Below are positions 7,526 through 14,963 of a stretch of 15,109 bases of DNA, in pieces. How positions within the stretch are numbered: position 1 is the first letter of the stretch; the number at the start of each line of letters is the position of its first letter. The notes below the pieces were generated by a model, which was given only the letters and a program-made list of their open reading frames with translations, did not search any database and was not told where the DNA came from. The stretch is from [Eubacterium] yurii subsp. margaretiae ATCC 43715 (lineage in GTDB: Bacteria > Bacillota > Clostridia > Peptostreptococcales > Filifactoraceae): NCBI GenBank assembly GCA_000146855.1, contig GL405246.1, positions 1,810,825-1,825,933 on the forward strand. The letters are read 5' to 3'. Position numbers and translations under genes: made by a program.

Positions 7526-8956
7526 TTATTTTAGATTTTCCAATAATTTTAGTGTAAATTGCCACATTCTTTCGGCAGATGAGATGCTTATCTTCTCCCT
7601 TGGCGAGTGCACGTCATACATAAAAGGTCCGTAGCTTATCATATCGCAGTCACTTAGGACTTTTTTGAGTAATCCGCACTCAAGTCCGGCATGGATTAGG
7701 TCAATCTTACCCGCTTTGCCAAAAATCTCTTTGTAAGTTGAAAGGGCTATGTCTCTTATCTGACTCTCACGTTCAAATTGCCATGCAGGATATCTGTTTT
7801 TTAGTTCAAATTTTGCATTTAAGACTCTTGCAAGTGCACGAAGATTCTCTATCATCATATCAAGTTGACTTTCTAAAGATGACCTTATAGATGTCAAAAG
7901 CATGATTTTAGAGTCTTCTCTTTTTAATATTGCGTTGTTTAAAGAAGTCTGCACCAAGTTTTCTACGTCATTGGACATCATTACTACCTGATCTTTTACT
8001 ATTATAAAATAGTCTATGAGCCTGTTAGTCAATTCCTTTGTAAATACAGTTTCAACGTAGCATTTACTCATCTCAACCTTTAGATTTTCATCTTTTACCT
8101 TATACTCGTCTTTTATCTCTTGTATAATTTTTTCAGCTACTGTAGATGCCTTGTCATAGTCTGATACGGCAATTTCAGCTGTTGCAAGGTCAGGTATGGC
8201 ATTGTGTTTTATACCGCCTGAGATACTTGATATTTTAACATCTGTATACTCTCTGATTTGGTTTATTATTCTAAATATCACTTTTATTGCATTGGCTCTT
8301 TGGTATTTTATCATCATTCCTGAATGTCCGCCTTTTAGACCGCTAACTGTAATCTTCATGGCGTCTTTCAAGTCGTTTTTTTCTTCATCAATATCAAAGG
8401 TAGTTTCAGCCATTACTCCACCGGCACAACCTGATAAAAATACTCCTTCTTCTTCTGAATCAATATTTATCAGCCTTTTACCTACTAGAGTTCCTTGTTT
8501 TATATTTGCTGCTCCTTGCATACCTGTCTCTTCGTTTGTTGTGATGAGCACTTCAAGTGCAGGATGTTTATAATCTCCATCAAGTATTGCAAGTGCATAG
8601 GCTACTGCTATTCCGTCATCTCCTCCAAGTGTAGTCCTGTCAGCCTTTAAGAAATCTCCATCGACTATCATCTTAATAGGATCTTTTCTAAAATCATGGT
8701 CACTGTCGTCTTCTTTTACGCAAACCATATCCATATGTCCCTGTATTATGACAGGTTTTGAGTTTTCATAGCCATCTGATGCCTTTTTTTTGATTATTAC
8801 GTTGTATTGCTCATCTTGTATCACTTCAAGATTTCTATTCTTGGCAAAGTCTACCAAAAAATCTGAAACTTCCTTTTCATGTCCTGACTCTCTTGGAATT
8901 TGATTTATCTTATAAAACCAATCAAAGACTTCCTTAGGTTCTAAATTCAATGACAT
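7526..8956 (-). CDS. pepD: Aminoacyl-histidine (Xaa-His) dipeptidase, M20 family
   Basis: This cytoplasmic metallopeptidase cleaves dipeptides, classically Xaa-His such as carnosine, in peptide uptake and amino acid fermentation. The 476 residues fit PepD (M20C, about 480). The di-metal site is complete: His74 and Asp76 in QGHMDMV, bridging Asp113 in LGGDDGIA, catalytic Glu142 and ligand Glu143 in NEETG, Asp166 in NIDSEE, and His450 in DVHSPRE near the C-terminus. The dimerisation (lid) domain lies between about 185 and 385. Start ATG 8956 has AAGGAG (8964-8969) seven bases upstream. Its 276-base upstream region is AT-rich and I could not pick a firm promoter. Exact dipeptide preference cannot be read from the sequence. 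Confidence 0.94.
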   Translation of the reverse strand: MSLNLEPKEVFDWFYKINQIPRESGHEKEVSDFLVDFAKNRNLEVIQDEQYNVIIKKKASDGYENSKPVIIQGHMDMVCVKEDDSDHDFRKDPIKMIVDGDFLKADRTTLGGDDGIAVAYALAILDGDYKHPALEVLITTNEETGMQGAANIKQGTLVGKRLINIDSEEEGVFLSGCAGGVMAETTFDIDEEKNDLKDAMKITVSGLKGGHSGMMIKYQRANAIKVIFRIINQIREYTDVKISSISGGIKHNAIPDLATAEIAVSDYDKASTVAEKIIQEIKDEYKVKDENLKVEMSKCYVETVFTKELTNRLIDYFIIVKDQVVMMSNDVENLVQTSLNNAILKREDSKIMLLTSIRSSLESQLDMMIENLRALARVLNAKFELKNRYPAWQFERESQIRDIALSTYKEIFGKAGKIDLIHAGLECGLLKKVLSDCDMISYGPFMYDVHSPREKISISSAERMWQFTLKLLENLK

Positions 8957-9162
8957 TAAACTTCTCCTTTTACTAAGTTTACTGCATAATCCACTAATGT
9001 ATTTTTAAATATATCTGTTTTTTTGATTAATTAATGAATAGATAATTTAATATAATTTCATCAGATAATAAAATTCTAATTTGGATTATTTTATTAAATA
9101 TCGGATAAATTCATATAATATTTTGATTTTATTTATATAGCCACTTACATAAGAAAACTAAG

Positions 9163-9219
9163 ATAAGCTTTCTATTTCACTGTGGAAGACCCATCACGTT
9201 TTAATTGAAATAAGCTTAT
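9163..9219 (-). terminator. Large stem-loop after the GNAT gene, probable terminator
   Basis: ATAAGCTT plus ATTTCA (9163-9179) pair with TGAAATAAGCTTAT (9206-9219) as a 14-bp stem interrupted by a 3-base bulge (9171-9173), closing a 26-base loop that is richer in G/C than its surroundings. It begins 13 bases after the GNAT stop codon. The following T-tract on the minus strand is poor (TTAGTTTTCTT), so termination is likely but not certain. A processing site or a small repeat element is an alternative. Confidence 0.5.
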
Positions 9220-9232
9220 ATTTCTAAAAAAT

Positions 9233-9979
9233 TTAGCTATAGTACGCTTTAGAATAACTTACAAAGAATTTTTCTGTTGAAAACACATTGATTATCTTCA
9301 TACCTACAAAGCCGAGAGCTATTACTTCTTTTTGTCTTTCTATGTCTGTATTAAGCACGCTATACTGCTCAGGTACATCTTCTAATGTCTTGCCTATCTC
9401 TAATTGCACCAAATACCTCATTACAGGATTGTAAGTCTCATTTCCGTAAAGCTCCTGTACATCAAAAATGGTATAGTTAAGACCTAAATAGTTTTGAATT
9501 GAATGATAATTCATGGGAGAAACTGTTGATAACATATATTTATAACCCTCTTGCAGGTACAGATACTCACAGATTAACATCAGCTTTCTTTGGAGCTGAT
9601 TACCCCTATATTGTGGTAAAACGCAAAGTGTGTCAAGAAGTACAGTTTTTGCAACATCTTCTCCTTCAATATTTGCAAATTTTATCATATAGTTGTCTTT
9701 ATCGCATAAATCTGTAATTGTAATGGCTGCGAGATTACCATTTTCAAATACTCCTATGAATTTCCCACCACGAGAGTATATGCTCTTATTTTCTTCAAGT
9801 GAGTTTCTAGCAAAAAGCATACGAGTCGTACTCTTACTCATTAGGTTGAGAAAGTCTTCAAGTTTTTCTATATAATCTTCATCTAAGATATAGTATTCAA
9901 ATACCTCATCTCTTTTGAATTTAATTTTTTTCATCTTGAAAAAATTTTGCTTTATTTGTTCTATATCAATTTTTTCCAT
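9233..9979 (-). CDS. GNAT-family N-acetyltransferase-like protein
   Basis: This is a 248-residue protein with the acetyl-CoA-binding motif A of the GNAT fold at about 115-135. It reads DTLCVLPQYRGNQLQRKLM, with QYRGNQL in place of the family R/Q-x-x-G-x-G/A. It is followed by a helix and then by a conserved-looking motif-B region (about 148-166, STVSPMNYHSIQNYLGLNY). The N-terminal half has the expected strand with GGKFIGVFENGNLAAITI (71-88). The acyl acceptor cannot be predicted. ATG 9979 is preceded by AAGAGG (9985-9990). The gene starts 25 bases after the end of the flavin-reductase-like gene, with no terminator between, so the two are probably co-transcribed. A large stem-loop follows its stop. 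Confidence 0.8.
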   Translation of the reverse strand: MEKIDIEQIKQNFFKMKKIKFKRDEVFEYYILDEDYIEKLEDFLNLMSKSTTRMLFARNSLEENKSIYSRGGKFIGVFENGNLAAITITDLCDKDNYMIKFANIEGEDVAKTVLLDTLCVLPQYRGNQLQRKLMLICEYLYLQEGYKYMLSTVSPMNYHSIQNYLGLNYTIFDVQELYGNETYNPVMRYLVQLEIGKTLEDVPEQYSVLNTDIERQKEVIALGFVGMKIINVFSTEKFFVSYSKAYYS

Positions 9980-10004
9980 AATTACCTCTTTATTTAAAAT
10001 AAAT

Positions 10005-10511
10005 TTATCTCTTGTCTATAACATCAACTATCTCTCCTATATATTGAAAATGTGGTTCTTTACCACCAGTATAAATATTTACCAATACATCAGGAGCTAT
10101 ATTTTTAACGTTAAATTGTTCATAGTAGATTTTCTTACATATAAATGTAAGATTTGCCTCTTCAAATATTACAGTATTGCTTTTTTCGACAGGAGTAAGA
10201 GATGTGAGCGCAAACTTATCTCCGTCTCTTTTTGACTTAGTTCCTAATATCCCCAAATCAGATTTATAATTCTTATCAAAAAAAGAAACAGAGAAATAAT
10301 CATTAGATTGCAGATATTTATGTGTATATCTGTCAGGATGTATATAAATAGTAACTATGTACCTGCCGTTATCTATTTCACCCCATAAATCTCCAAGTGA
10401 ACCCCAACTTATAGTGCAACCGTCAAAATCTTGTATATTTCCAGCTGTAGCCAAGCCCCACTGCCTATTGAACATTTTGAAAATTTCATATTTCTTATCA
10501 AAAAATTCCAT
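10005..10511 (-). CDS. Flavin reductase-like (FMN-binding split-barrel) protein
   Basis: A 168-residue protein that fits the flavin-reductase-like FMN-binding domain. It has NGRYIVTIYIHPDRYTHKYL (48-67), DYFSVSFFD (71-79), and KRDGDKFALTSLTPVEKSN (94-112), in the order usual for this family. Members bind FMN and act as NAD(P)H:flavin reductases or as small flavoproteins of unknown substrate. Which of these applies cannot be told. GGAGGTG (10516-10522) lies upstream of ATG 10511. It is the first gene of a likely pair with the downstream GNAT gene. It lies 125 bases after priA, from which only a weak A/T hairpin (10620-10636) separates it, so read-through from priA is possible. Confidence 0.82.
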   Translation of the reverse strand: MEFFDKKYEIFKMFNRQWGLATAGNIQDFDGCTISWGSLGDLWGEIDNGRYIVTIYIHPDRYTHKYLQSNDYFSVSFFDKNYKSDLGILGTKSKRDGDKFALTSLTPVEKSNTVIFEEANLTFICKKIYYEQFNVKNIAPDVLVNIYTGGKEPHFQYIGEIVDVIDKR

Positions 10512-10636
10512 AATACACCTCCAATTTTATTTATAGACGTATCAACTTAATCAGATTTATACTACAACTAAATAGATTAAAAAATAATCGTACTGTAAAA
10601 ATCCAGATTAAATATCAAATAATAAGCTTTTTATTA

Positions 10637-12862
10637 CTACAGCATATTGTCAGGATTGACATCCACAGATACAGATATGCTGTCATTTGTAAGAACTACT
10701 TTCCTTTTTTGTGTGAGTACATAGTTTATCATAGTCTTACACTTAAACAAGTTCTCATTATCCACTCTTATTACTATCTGATATCTGAATTTATTATCTA
10801 TCCTTGTAATACTGCAAGTGGACGGCTCGTAGATTTTAAGTGCAAGATTTAGGCGGGTTTCATTGTAGAATTTTATTGCGTCTCTTATCTTATACGAAGT
10901 CTTCTGTGCTTGTTCATCATCTGTAGATGAGATTATAAGCCTCATTATATTGCCAAAAGGCTCGTATTTGAATATCTTTCTTTTTTCTATCTCATCTTCA
11001 TAAAAATCTTCATAGCTATGAGTTTTGAGATAGTAGAGCAATGAGTTGGTATTTGAGAAGGTCTGAATAATCACAAATCCCTCTTCATCTCCTCTTCCGG
11101 CTCTTCCACCTACCTGTTCCAAAATATTGTATGAACGTTCTAATGCCTTGTAATCAGGTGCATATATCCCTTGATCTGCATTAATTATTCCAACCAAAGA
11201 TACATTTGGAAAGTCGTGTCCCTTTCCTATCATCTGTGTGCCTATCAGCACCGACCTTGGTGTATTGCGAAAATTTGTGAGTATCTTTTCATTTTCGCCC
11301 TTTTGCATAGTGGTATCTCTATCCATTCTAAATACCTCTGCGGATGGAAAGAGGTTTTTTACTTGGGTTTCTATTTTTTGAGTTCCGCTACCCATGTATA
11401 TGAAATTACCGTCATGACATTGTGGGCAAGTTCTATATGCTATAGTCTCAAAATTACAATAGTGGCATTTGTAGCTATTTGTCGTCTTGTGATAAGTTAG
11501 CGATATATCGCAGTTTTCACACTTCGGTACATATCCACAATTATCGCAGGTAAGCTGGTTGGAATAGCCTCTTTTATTCAAAAAAAGTATTACCTGATTG
11601 CCCTTTGCGAGTTCCCTTTTCATCTCAAGTTGTAATTTTGTACTTAATTCTAACTTGTTACCGCTTTTCATATCCTCGAGCATATTTACAATTTCCACTC
11701 TTGGTAGCGGTTTTTCATTTGCTCTTTTTTTCAATGAGAAAATATCATAACTACCTTCCCTTGCTTTGTAAAACTGTGAAATTGATGGTGTGGCACTTGC
11801 AAGTATGAGATAAGAATCATATTTTTGGGCAATGAAGTCCGCCACTTCCACAGTATCATACTTTGGCGACATCTCCGACCTATATGCATCATCATGACAT
11901 TCATCTATTATTATTATGCCTATATCTTCAAGTGGTGAAAAAAGAGCTGACCTTGCTCCAATTACAATCCTTGATACCTTGTTTTTTATCTTCAGCCACT
12001 GCTCGAATTTTTCTCTTTTTGTAAGATTGCTGTGTATTACTGCTATGTCTTCGTCAAACTCATCCACAAATCTCTTGATTGTCTGCATTGTAAGCGAGAT
12101 TTCAGGTACTAGGATGACCGCATTTTTCCCCTGTTTTAAGACCTGTTTTACAAGATTGATATATACCTTTGTCTTTCCGCTACCTGTGACACCATGCAAG
12201 AGTATAGGTCTTTTTTCCCTTTGTGATAGTATCTCATTGTAGACATAGCTCTGCTCTTCATTTAAGGGTATTTCTTCAATTTTTTCTCTTATAAAGTTAT
12301 TTTTTGCATATATCCTTACTTTTTCAAGATAAATTATATTTTCTTCTTCCAATTCTTTGATATATTTATCTACCTTTACATCCAACATTTGAGATAGTAT
12401 TTTTCTTTCAATTATTGGATATTTTTGCAAGGCTTTTAAAAACGAAAGCTTAGTTTTTGCATTTTTTCTTGTACTTTCTATAATTTTTTCAAGTTTTTCT
12501 TCGTCTTTTACTTTAATGATTAAATCAAAATTTTCAGATAATTTTGTATAATTTGAAGGAGAAGTAAAGAGTTTAAATGACTCGTAGTAAGTAGACATAT
12601 AGTTTTGCCTTATAAAAAGAGCTGTATCTATTTGAATTTTATTTAAGCTGTAAGTATTTTCAAGCCTTGATATTATCTCCTTGGTCTTAGGATTTGAAGG
12701 GTTATGATTCTTGCGTACAACTATGCCTTCAACTATCTTTTTCCCCATTCCAAAATCTACAAGTACAATATCACCTATGTCAAACTCTTCTTCTGACTTG
12801 TATGTGTATAAATTATCTATATATTTTGAATTTTGCATCAATGATAAGTCGTATGTGTTCAT
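10637..12862 (-). CDS. priA: Primosomal protein N' (replication restart helicase PriA)
   Basis: This 3'-5' DNA helicase recognises stalled or repaired replication forks and reloads the replisome. At 741 residues it has the normal family length. The N-terminal DNA-binding (3'BD) and winged-helix regions occupy about 1-195. Walker A GVTGSGKT is at 224-231, and the Walker B box is D320-E-C-H323. The zinc-binding insert has all eight Cys (439, 442, 448, 451, 466, 469, 479, 482). The later helicase motifs are GTQMIGKGHDF (541-551) and GGRAGRG (585-591). The third residue of the DExH box is Cys where PriA usually has Glu. AGGGAA (12867-12872) lies before ATG 12862. The gene starts 15 bases after the cardiolipin synthase stop, so it probably depends on that gene's promoter. 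Confidence 0.97.
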   Translation of the reverse strand: MNTYDLSLMQNSKYIDNLYTYKSEEEFDIGDIVLVDFGMGKKIVEGIVVRKNHNPSNPKTKEIISRLENTYSLNKIQIDTALFIRQNYMSTYYESFKLFTSPSNYTKLSENFDLIIKVKDEEKLEKIIESTRKNAKTKLSFLKALQKYPIIERKILSQMLDVKVDKYIKELEEENIIYLEKVRIYAKNNFIREKIEEIPLNEEQSYVYNEILSQREKRPILLHGVTGSGKTKVYINLVKQVLKQGKNAVILVPEISLTMQTIKRFVDEFDEDIAVIHSNLTKREKFEQWLKIKNKVSRIVIGARSALFSPLEDIGIIIIDECHDDAYRSEMSPKYDTVEVADFIAQKYDSYLILASATPSISQFYKAREGSYDIFSLKKRANEKPLPRVEIVNMLEDMKSGNKLELSTKLQLEMKRELAKGNQVILFLNKRGYSNQLTCDNCGYVPKCENCDISLTYHKTTNSYKCHYCNFETIAYRTCPQCHDGNFIYMGSGTQKIETQVKNLFPSAEVFRMDRDTTMQKGENEKILTNFRNTPRSVLIGTQMIGKGHDFPNVSLVGIINADQGIYAPDYKALERSYNILEQVGGRAGRGDEEGFVIIQTFSNTNSLLYYLKTHSYEDFYEDEIEKRKIFKYEPFGNIMRLIISSTDDEQAQKTSYKIRDAIKFYNETRLNLALKIYEPSTCSITRIDNKFRYQIVIRVDNENLFKCKTMINYVLTQKRKVVLTNDSISVSVDVNPDNML

Positions 12863-12877
12863 AAACTTCCCTATATT

Positions 12878-13594
12878 TTACATTAAAGGTGCCAATAATT
12901 TCAATATTCTCGCCGTATATTTTTTAATTTTAGACATATTTTTAACCTCATCAATAGTTACTTTTTTTGATTCAGCCATTGTCTTTTCAAAGTCGTCATT
13001 TATTGTCTTTGCCAAGTCCTTATTGTAGAAAAATACGCCGTTTTCAAAATGCAGATACAAACTGCGATAGTCCAAATTCACAGTACCTACTGTACTGACT
13101 ACATCATCTGAAACAAAGACCTTTGAATGAACAAAGCCTTTTGTATATGTGTAGATTTCCACTCCATATCTTAAAAGTGGTAAAAAATAACTCTGAGCAA
13201 TAAGATACGGTATTTTTTTATCAGGAATCCCGGGAAGTAGTAATCTTACACGCACCCCCCTGCTGGAAGCATATCTCATAGCCATCATAAGTTCATCGTC
13301 AATAATGAGATATGGTGTCATTATGTTGACATATTTTTTTGCATAAAACAAGATGTGGATATATATTGCCTCTGCAGGATTGTCATTTTCATCATCAGGA
13401 TAATCTGAGTAAGGTATCAGAAAATTATCATAATGTTCGTATCTTTTTTCCTCTTTCACAGTTGTAAGGTATTGCTCATAGTCACCTATAGTACCTTGCT
13501 TGTCAATATTCCAAATTTGCAAAAACTGAGTAAGAATAGAGTAGACACCTTCTCCTACTATCTTAACACCACAGTCCTTCCAATGACCGAATCT
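12878..13594 (-). CDS. cls: Cardiolipin synthase, C-terminal part of a frameshifted gene
   Basis: This part follows the break and is in a different frame from the N-terminal part. It begins with RFGHWKD, exactly what the family has after the first HKD region, and runs 238 residues to the stop at 12878. It carries the second phospholipase D motif, HSKVFVSD followed by GTVNLDYRSL; His435, Lys437 and Asp442 in the restored numbering are all intact. The only start codon after the break is a TTG (13522-13520), without a ribosome binding site and in the middle of a conserved segment (FLQIWNID). This part is therefore unlikely to be translated on its own. If the frame is repaired, the full protein is 517 residues, a normal cardiolipin synthase length. 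priA begins 15 bases downstream. Confidence 0.85.
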   Translation of the reverse strand, partial: RFGHWKDCGVKIVGEGVYSILTQFLQIWNIDKQGTIGDYEQYLTTVKEEKRYEHYDNFLIPYSDYPDDENDNPAEAIYIHILFYAKKYVNIMTPYLIIDDELMMAMRYASSRGVRVRLLLPGIPDKKIPYLIAQSYFLPLLRYGVEIYTYTKGFVHSKVFVSDDVVSTVGTVNLDYRSLYLHFENGVFFYNKDLAKTINDDFEKTMAESKKVTIDEVKNMSKIKKYTARILKLLAPLM

Positions 13595-13606
13595 TACTTT
13601 TTATTC
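13594..13606 (-). other. cls: Frameshift site in cls
   Basis: On the minus strand the sequence reads AAT AAA AAG TAA. The upstream frame ends at this TAA. The downstream frame has its own TAA only eight bases earlier (13603-13601), so the shift must lie in or beside the A5 run (13602-13598). Adding one A, or slipping back one base at AAG, gives N-K-K-V-R-F-G-H-W-K-D, matching what I know of clostridial cardiolipin synthases. Confidence 0.85.
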
Positions 13607-14430
13607 ACATATTCATCAGCAATGTTTATCCCACCTGTGAATCCAACCTTACCGTCTATTACAACTATCTTTCTATGGTCTCTGTTATTTTGATATGATG
13701 ACAGTATGGCTGTAACAGGAGAAAATATCTTGCAGTAAATTCCTTTGGAGCAAATATAGTCATAGTAGTGTTTAGGAAGTGAAAACATATTTGAACCGTC
13801 ATAGAGCAGTCTTACTTCGACTCCCTCTTCAACCTTTTTCTCCAACATATCCAGTAATTCATTGAGTAATTCACCTTGAGAAACTATGAAAAACTCCATA
13901 AATATATAGTCTTTAGCTTTTAAAATCTCCTCTTTTATAGCGTCAAATACCAGCTCTCCCAAAGGATAGTATGTAACATCCTCATTGGCGTAAATTGGAA
14001 AATACTCCTGTTTAAAAAGGTAGTTAGCCATACCTGAAAATTCCGGATGAACCTTTGCAAATTCTTCTGCTGTTATTTTATTTTGAGATAGATACACTCT
14101 TGATTTTCTAATCTTATCACGTAACATCAAGGTCAAAAGCTTACTACCTGAAAAAACTTTTATTATAACATAAAGTATCAGACCAACAATAGGAAAGATA
14201 CACATAGGCATTATCCATGCAATCTTATAAGCTGAATTTTCATTTTCTTTGTTAATGACGAAAATAGCCGCAACAACAGAAATAATATGCCAAGAAATAT
14301 TGAATATATCCTGTAAATCCTCCATATAAAAGTAGACACCTATTAGTATCAAAAGCTGTACTATTATAAGAAAAATCGTAATTGACAATGGTGGAATATT
14401 CATCTTCTCATGTTTTCTGATTCTACGCAC
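13594..14430 (-). CDS. cls: Cardiolipin synthase, N-terminal part of a frameshifted gene
   Basis: Cardiolipin synthase joins two phosphatidylglycerol molecules in the membrane. This part holds the membrane segments (about 13-36, 42-58 and 67-89) including the family stretch SAYKIAWIMPMCIFPIVGL. It also holds the first phospholipase D motif HRKIVVID with GGIN (His252, Lys254, Asp259). It then stops at TAA (13596-13594) after DEYVNKK, half way through the expected enzyme. The start is placed at GTG 14430 because GGAGG (14436-14440) lies five bases before it; a TTG at 14463 has no binding site. One catalytic motif alone would be inactive, since both HKD motifs form the active site. Whether the gene is truly broken, recoded or misread is discussed under findings. 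Confidence 0.85.
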   Translation of the reverse strand: MRRIRKHEKMNIPPLSITIFLIIVQLLILIGVYFYMEDLQDIFNISWHIISVVAAIFVINKENENSAYKIAWIMPMCIFPIVGLILYVIIKVFSGSKLLTLMLRDKIRKSRVYLSQNKITAEEFAKVHPEFSGMANYLFKQEYFPIYANEDVTYYPLGELVFDAIKEEILKAKDYIFMEFFIVSQGELLNELLDMLEKKVEEGVEVRLLYDGSNMFSLPKHYYDYICSKGIYCKIFSPVTAILSSYQNNRDHRKIVVIDGKVGFTGGINIADEYVNKK

Positions 14431-14496
14431 AACATCCTCCGTGATGATAAATACTAAAGCCAAATACTAAACTGTGTAATTATTGCTAAAAAGAAA

Positions 14497-14512
14497 CTTT
14501 TATACATAAAAG
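14497..14512. promoter_or_regulatory. Perfect inverted repeat in the start of the cls leader
   Basis: CTTTTAT and ATAAAAG (14497-14503, 14506-14512) are perfect 7-base arms around AC. They begin about five bases after the predicted start of cls transcription, a position where a bound repressor would block the polymerase. The regulator is unknown and the arms are A/T-rich, so chance is not excluded. Confidence 0.35.
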
Positions 14513-14522
14513 CCATACACAG

Positions 14523-14551
14523 ATTATATCACATGGTGAAAATTTTTCCAA
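14523..14551 (-). promoter_or_regulatory. Predicted promoter of the cls-priA unit
   Basis: On the minus strand a -35 box TTGGAA (14551-14546), a 17-base spacer and a perfect -10 TATAAT (14528-14523) preceded by TGA form an extended -10 promoter. The start of transcription should be near 14516, about 86 bases before the GTG start of cls. Confidence 0.65.
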
Positions 14552-14810
14552 TAATCATTATTTTAGAAGTGCAAAGTTATAAGTTATGTAAAGAGATTTA
14601 ATTTAAAAATTCGTATAAATTAAGCCAACAAAAAAAGTAAATTATAAATATCTTTATTTGAAATTTTAGAAATATAAATTTTTGCTATTTTGGAAACTCA
14701 TCTTTAATATATTTTTAGGACTATTTAAATGGTTTTTAGTATAAGTATCAATAGTTGAAAAATACGCAATTAAATTTTTAAAAATTATTTAAAAATACAA
14801 TAAATAGAAC
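14552..14810. other. AT-rich gap between the rRNA operon and the cls promoter
   Basis: These 259 bases hold no coding region. Apart from one copy of a dispersed repeat (14695-14741, with weaker similarity to about 14650), I see only A/T-rich sequence. Confidence 0.6.
14695..14741 (-). repeat. Dispersed intergenic repeat, copy B
   Basis: This is the minus-strand counterpart of the repeat at 4383-4429. The 10-base block (14741-14732), a 14-base spacer and the identical 23-base block (14717-14695) keep the same order and spacing. The copy lies in the same orientation as the cls gene, 144 bases upstream of the cls promoter, and about 70 bases after the rRNA terminator. Confidence 0.7.
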
Positions 14811-14840
14811 AAAAAAAGACGAGCATACAATGCCCGCCTT
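14811..14840 (-). terminator. Terminator of the rRNA operon
   Basis: On the minus strand the arms AAGGCGGGCAT (14840-14830) and ATGCTCGTCTT (14826-14816) pair over 11 positions, two of them G-U, with a 3-base loop. They are followed by a run of T (14817-14811). The hairpin lies just after the 5S rRNA gene. Confidence 0.92.
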
Positions 14841-14848
14841 CTTTACAA

Positions 14849-14963
14849 TTGGCTATGACCTACTCTCCCAAGACCCTTCGGTCTAAGTACCATCAGCGAT
14901 GAAGAGCTTAACTTCTGTGTTCGGTATGGGAACAGGTGTATCCTCTTCTCTGTTATAACCATA
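14849..14963 (-). rRNA. rrf: 5S ribosomal RNA
   Basis: The minus strand carries the conserved 5S core: CCCATACCGAACACAGAAG, then TTAAGCTCTTCATCGCTGAT, GGTACT, and the distal GGGAGAGTAGGTC. The ends pair as helix I (TGGTTAT with ATAGCCA), giving about 115 nucleotides, normal for Firmicutes. Exact ends are uncertain by a few bases. It is the last gene of an rRNA operon whose 23S gene lies beyond the right edge. Confidence 0.95.

Noticed and set aside
9050..9100. AT-only inverted repeat TAATAAAAT/ATTTTATTA upstream of pepD
   Set aside because: It is pure A/T with a 13-base gap in very A/T-rich DNA, and chance explains it well.
10620..10636. TAATAA/TTATTA hairpin after priA as a terminator
   Set aside because: The stem is only six A/T pairs and the T-tract is short; too weak to call.
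14431..14463. TTG start 11 codons upstream for cardiolipin synthase
   Set aside because: No ribosome binding site precedes it, whereas GGAGG stands five bases before GTG 14430.
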